Assembly (NCBI GenBank): GCA_023300125.1
Contig: JALZVY010000105.1
Location: 1 to 40,355, forward strand
DNA length: 40,355 nucleotides
Origin: Phycisphaera sp.
GTDB lineage: Bacteria > Planctomycetota > Phycisphaerae > Phycisphaerales > Phycisphaeraceae
Reading direction: 5' to 3'
Shown here: positions 39,929 through 40,355 of the stretch, piece by piece
How positions within the stretch are numbered: the stretch's first letter is position 1
Layout: each line of letters begins with the position of its first letter
Made by a program: the position numbers and the translations under genes
The notes under the pieces: model-generated
The model's input: only the letters and a program-made list of their open reading frames with translations
Told to the model about the DNA's origin: nothing
The model's database searches: none

Positions 39929-40355
39929 CCCCTGCCGAGTCGAGCGTCTGTTGTTGCTGACCAGCCGCAGCTTTGCGCTGTCTATTCCGCTGTTGCCCGG
40001 GCCGCTACGCACGCAGGTGGGGGTGGGATATTTGGTGTTTCGCATCGCCGACACGCTTGAAGATGAGGGGGTGGCGGGGCCTGAGCAGCGGGTCGCAGCC
40101 CTGAAGGTGTTGGACGATTTGCTGCAGCGCGGTGACGCTTGCGCGGTGGGGCAGCTTCTCTCGGATTGGAGCGAAGCACACCGCCCCGATGACGGGGGCT
40201 ACGCCGAGCTTTTGAGCGCGGGGCAATGGGTCGTGGAGCGGCTGGAGGGCCTGTCGCCTGCGGCGGCGAAGGCGATCCGGCACCACGTCTCACGAACGAT
40301 CCATGGGATGGTGGAGCGGCTGCGTTGCCCCGCCCAGGTCCGCGACGTCGCGGAC
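39918..40355 (+). CDS. Squalene/phytoene synthase family protein, squalene-synthase type (partial)
   Basis: Only the first 146 residues lie in the window; the frame is open to the edge. The N-terminus reads SRSFALSIPLLPGPLR, the family signature, and then YLVFRIADTLEDE. That aspartate motif (DTLED) is the form seen in squalene synthases, where phytoene synthases and HpnC/HpnD have DDxxD-type sequence. The enzyme would join two farnesyl diphosphates, so the product is predicted to be squalene or dehydrosqualene (C30). ATG 39918 overlaps the end of the CrtI-like gene by 11 bases. The second aspartate motif is beyond the window, so activity cannot be judged. Confidence 0.85.
   Translation, partial: MEADPCRVERLLLLTSRSFALSIPLLPGPLRTQVGVGYLVFRIADTLEDEGVAGPEQRVAALKVLDDLLQRGDACAVGQLLSDWSEAHRPDDGGYAELLSAGQWVVERLEGLSPAAAKAIRHHVSRTIHGMVERLRCPAQVRDVAD

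Overview
The window reads as chromosomal DNA of a GC-rich bacterium, most likely a planctomycete and perhaps of class Phycisphaerae. The taxonomic call is an inference. It rests on a PEP-CTERM protein, a PilM gene followed by large unrecognised membrane-anchored partners, an RNA-polymerase alpha-CTD/TPR protein, secreted prenyltransferase-repeat and WG-repeat proteins, a C30-type carotenoid cluster, and start codons that mostly lack clear Shine-Dalgarno sequences.

Layout. 160-3031: rho and a PEP-CTERM protein, each closed by a strong intrinsic terminator. 3541-12870 (minus strand): a lipid block. Read in its own direction it runs from a thioredoxin-like protein through rpmF-plsX-fabH-fabD-fabG-acpP, two terminators, fabF, tatA, tRNA-Val(CAC) and a delta-9-type fatty acid desaturase. 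13144-14113: tRNA-Ala(CGC), then a KDPG-aldolase-family gene on the plus strand. 14477-20316: a three-gene plus-strand operon (PilM-like ATPase with a long extension, and two unrecognised single-span membrane proteins) behind a good promoter. 20457-22795: two overlapping DUF21/CBS transporter-like genes. 22908-23993: pdxA. 24048-26928: a minus-strand set of a four-span membrane protein, a secreted prenyltransferase-repeat protein and a WG-repeat protein. 27066-32586: single genes (PilZ, universal stress protein, MoxR-like AAA ATPase, periplasmic thioredoxin, Nudix, TPR-alphaCTD). 32732 to the end: a divergent carotenoid cluster.

How the genes fit together. rpmF-plsX-fab-acpP is the classical bacterial fatty-acid and phospholipid start-up cluster, with a desaturase nearby. 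The carotenoid cluster pairs a squalene-synthase-like enzyme (aspartate motif of the squalene-synthase type) with two CrtI-family oxidoreductases, an aldehyde dehydrogenase, an acyltransferase and a protein that fuses a family-2 glycosyltransferase to isopentenyl-diphosphate isomerase. Together they suggest farnesyl diphosphate to squalene to an oxidised C30 carotenoid acid that is glycosylated and acylated. The last gene is cut by the window end.

The best candidates for undescribed biology are the PilM operon, whose three products share acidic and Gly/Tyr-rich tracts, and the glycosyltransferase-isomerase fusion. No CRISPR array, transposase, phage gene or rRNA was seen.
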